DNA from: Gammaproteobacteria bacterium
GTDB lineage: Bacteria > Pseudomonadota > Gammaproteobacteria > Ga0077536
DNA length: 40,860 nt
Assembly (NCBI GenBank): GCA_030429865.1
Contig: JAUIFX010000016.1
Span: 1-40,860 of the forward strand
Direction of reading: 5' to 3'
In this document: positions 39,427-40,860 of the stretch, one piece after another
Layout of the letters: each line of letters opens with the position of its first letter
How positions within the stretch are numbered: the stretch's first letter is position 1
Translations under genes and position numbers: made by a program
Notes under the pieces: generated by a model
What the model saw: only the letters and a program-made list of their open reading frames with translations
What the model was told of the DNA's origin: nothing
Databases searched by the model: none

Positions 39427-39659
39427 ATGACAGTTACCGTATTTCCTAACGTCAGTGATTGGGCCGCCTACCTCGCATAGATGTCCGGCGCCGAAACACG
39501 GGAGGCGATCGCCCGTCACACCCGAACCGGTCGGCCGTTGGGCCACGAAGACTTCGTGGCGCGTCTCGAGCGACGTCTACAGCGGCCGATAGCACCGCAG
39601 CGCCGCGGGCGGGATCCGATTGAGCGCGATTGGGGGAAATACAGTTACTGTCACCGAAT
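39427..39659 (+). mobile_element. Miniature RAYT-derived element (copy 3, tandem duplicate of copy 2)
   Basis: Left REP truncated at 39427; body nearly identical to copy 2 (a handful of substitutions); inverted REP 39637-39659. Confidence 0.85.
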
Positions 39660-39689
39660 ATGCACCGATAACAGTCGCGGAGATCTAGC

Positions 39690-40523
39690 TCATTCACTCA
39701 GCCGCGATCGGCGTCGCCATGCGAGCAGTCCGAGTGCACTCGGCAACAAGACAAGAGGCGGCGCGATGGGCACGGGTGTGAGTCCCGCGACATTGCCGCT
39801 GGTGAACGAGAGGGCCAGGGAGCTGTAGGCATCCGCGTTCGAACCGCGGGTACCGCGAACGCGTAAGCTCGCCCAGATCAGGACTTCGTCACCATCGTCG
39901 AGGGTAAAGGCAAGCGTCTCGGTCGCGCTCTGCGAGCCCAGGTTGAACAGGCCGCGCGCGGCGAAGTCGATGCCGCCGTCGACCAGCAGGCTCGCGTTTG
40001 GATCGAGTGCTACGTTCTCCAGGATGAAGGTCCCGGGATCGATCGAGAAGTCCACCGCCGGCGCGAGGACGACAGCGGCATTGCCGGCGAGCAGCGCGGT
40101 ATCGGCCTGGGCCGCATTGACGCTGCCGTCGATCGCGAGCTGCAGCACGAACTGGCTGTTGTCCGGTCCGTTGTAGATGTATTTCTGCATCGCACCGGCA
40201 TCCGCGACGACCTGGCCGTCGATCGTCGGATACGCCTCAGCGCCGAGTTCGGGCAGCACGAGTCCACTGCCGATGATCTGCGCGCGGCTGCGCCCGTTAC
40301 CTGCCGGCCCGCCGGACAGCGAAGCAAACGCCGAAGTAAAGCCTTCGCCACCATCGCCGTCGAACGATGCGACGGATCCGGGACCGCCGCACAGGGTGGG
40401 GCAGGTCACCGTGAACACACCGGCCTGTGCGGCGACCGTGGCGGCATCGACAGAAAGAGGCAGCCAGCAAACAGCCAGCGCGAGAACTGCAAGACGGCGG
40501 ATTTCGATGATGTTCACGGGCAC
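39690..40523 (-). CDS. PEP-CTERM-like sorted surface protein (VPIAP variant)
   Basis: Signal (LAVLALAVCWLPLSVDAAT); tail TPVPIAPPLVLLPSALGLLAWRRRSRLSE; GTG start. Confidence 0.75.
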   Translation of the reverse strand: MPVNIIEIRRLAVLALAVCWLPLSVDAATVAAQAGVFTVTCPTLCGGPGSVASFDGDGGEGFTSAFASLSGGPAGNGRSRAQIIGSGLVLPELGAEAYPTIDGQVVADAGAMQKYIYNGPDNSQFVLQLAIDGSVNAAQADTALLAGNAAVVLAPAVDFSIDPGTFILENVALDPNASLLVDGGIDFAARGLFNLGSQSATETLAFTLDDGDEVLIWASLRVRGTRGSNADAYSSLALSFTSGNVAGLTPVPIAPPLVLLPSALGLLAWRRRSRLSE

Positions 40524-40636
40524 GACCTCACTGTCAGAAGACCCTGTCGACCCTAGACAAGGCGCGCGGCGGCGTTCTGATTGCGGTCAGATCCCGGTGC
40601 AATACTAATGGCGCAATCGCGCTGAACGGCCACGGG

Positions 40637-40742
40637 AAATTCGGTGACAGTTACTAAATTTCGAAATTCAGTGACAGTTACTGTATTTCCCAACGCCTGG
40701 ATGAAGGTGGGTATACCGAATTCGGTGACAGTTACTGAATTT
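40637..40742 (+). repeat. Array of three direct REPs
   Basis: REPs 40637-40661, 40664-40688, 40718-40742, all in the same orientation. Confidence 0.88.
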
Positions 40743-40806
40743 CCAACGCCTGGATGAAGGTGGGTATAGACTGAGCCCGTGCCGCATATCACACGGAGGT
40801 GATGGC

Positions 40807-40860
40807 ATGAGCAGGATCGCCCGAGTCGTGGTGGCGGGGTTGCCCCACCACGTGACGCAA
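40807..40860 (+). CDS. 5' end of a second RAYT gene (runs off window)
   Basis: ATGAGCAGGATCGCCCGAGTCGTGGTGGCGGGGTTGCCCCACCACGTGACGCAA is identical to the start of the 32700 RAYT, with the same leader and SD. Confidence 0.88.
   Translation, partial: MSRIARVVVAGLPHHVTQ

Noticed and set aside
39181-39659. CRISPR-like regularly spaced repeats
   Set aside because: Repeats alternate in orientation, spacers are homologous RAYT remnants rather than unique, and no cas genes are present; this is a REP/miniature-element array.
39242-39828. Short ORFs MSGAETREAIARHTRTGRPLGHEDFVARLERRLQRP... as functional genes
   Set aside because: They are internal fragments of degenerate RAYT C-termini with no credible SD.

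Overview
High-GC, probably gammaproteobacterial chromosomal window (lineage inferred, not proven). About 1-20 kb is ordinary housekeeping/metabolic content: CrtC-like protein, VOC protein, pxpA, glycerate kinase, SDR, N-acetylmuramoyl-L-alanine amidase, msrB, an ABC ATPase/FtsX-permease/HlyD-adaptor operon, a MipA/OmpV protein, a secreted BACON-like protein, a PepSY protein plus TonB receptor pair, and an MBL-fold hydrolase. From about 20 kb to the 3' edge the window becomes an accessory island. It holds at least 12 apparently intact secreted proteins with PEP-CTERM/VPLPA/VPLPP-type C-terminal sorting tails, plus decayed remnants. From about 26.8 kb these are interleaved with one family of REP-like palindromes, consensus about AAATTCRGTGACAGTWACTGTATTT. 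The island contains a complete REP-associated tyrosine transposase (RAYT) flanked by inverted REPs, the start of a second copy at the right edge, three internally deleted RAYT miniature elements sharing one deletion junction, two hairpin-bearing BIMEs, and ladders of truncated half-REPs at array edges. One REP supplies the stop codon that truncates a PEP-CTERM-like beta-helix gene, and an orphan PEP-CTERM tail lies directly behind another such gene. The main hypothesis is that a RAYT/REP family has colonised, and may be remodelling, a surface-protein gene cluster. Other points of interest are a His-rich 39-bp-repeat secreted protein, LysR-type operator dyads facing a 34-aa ORF, and a 17-bp perfect palindrome plus G9 tract upstream of the TonB receptor. 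All family calls come from reading translated sequence; no database search was run.
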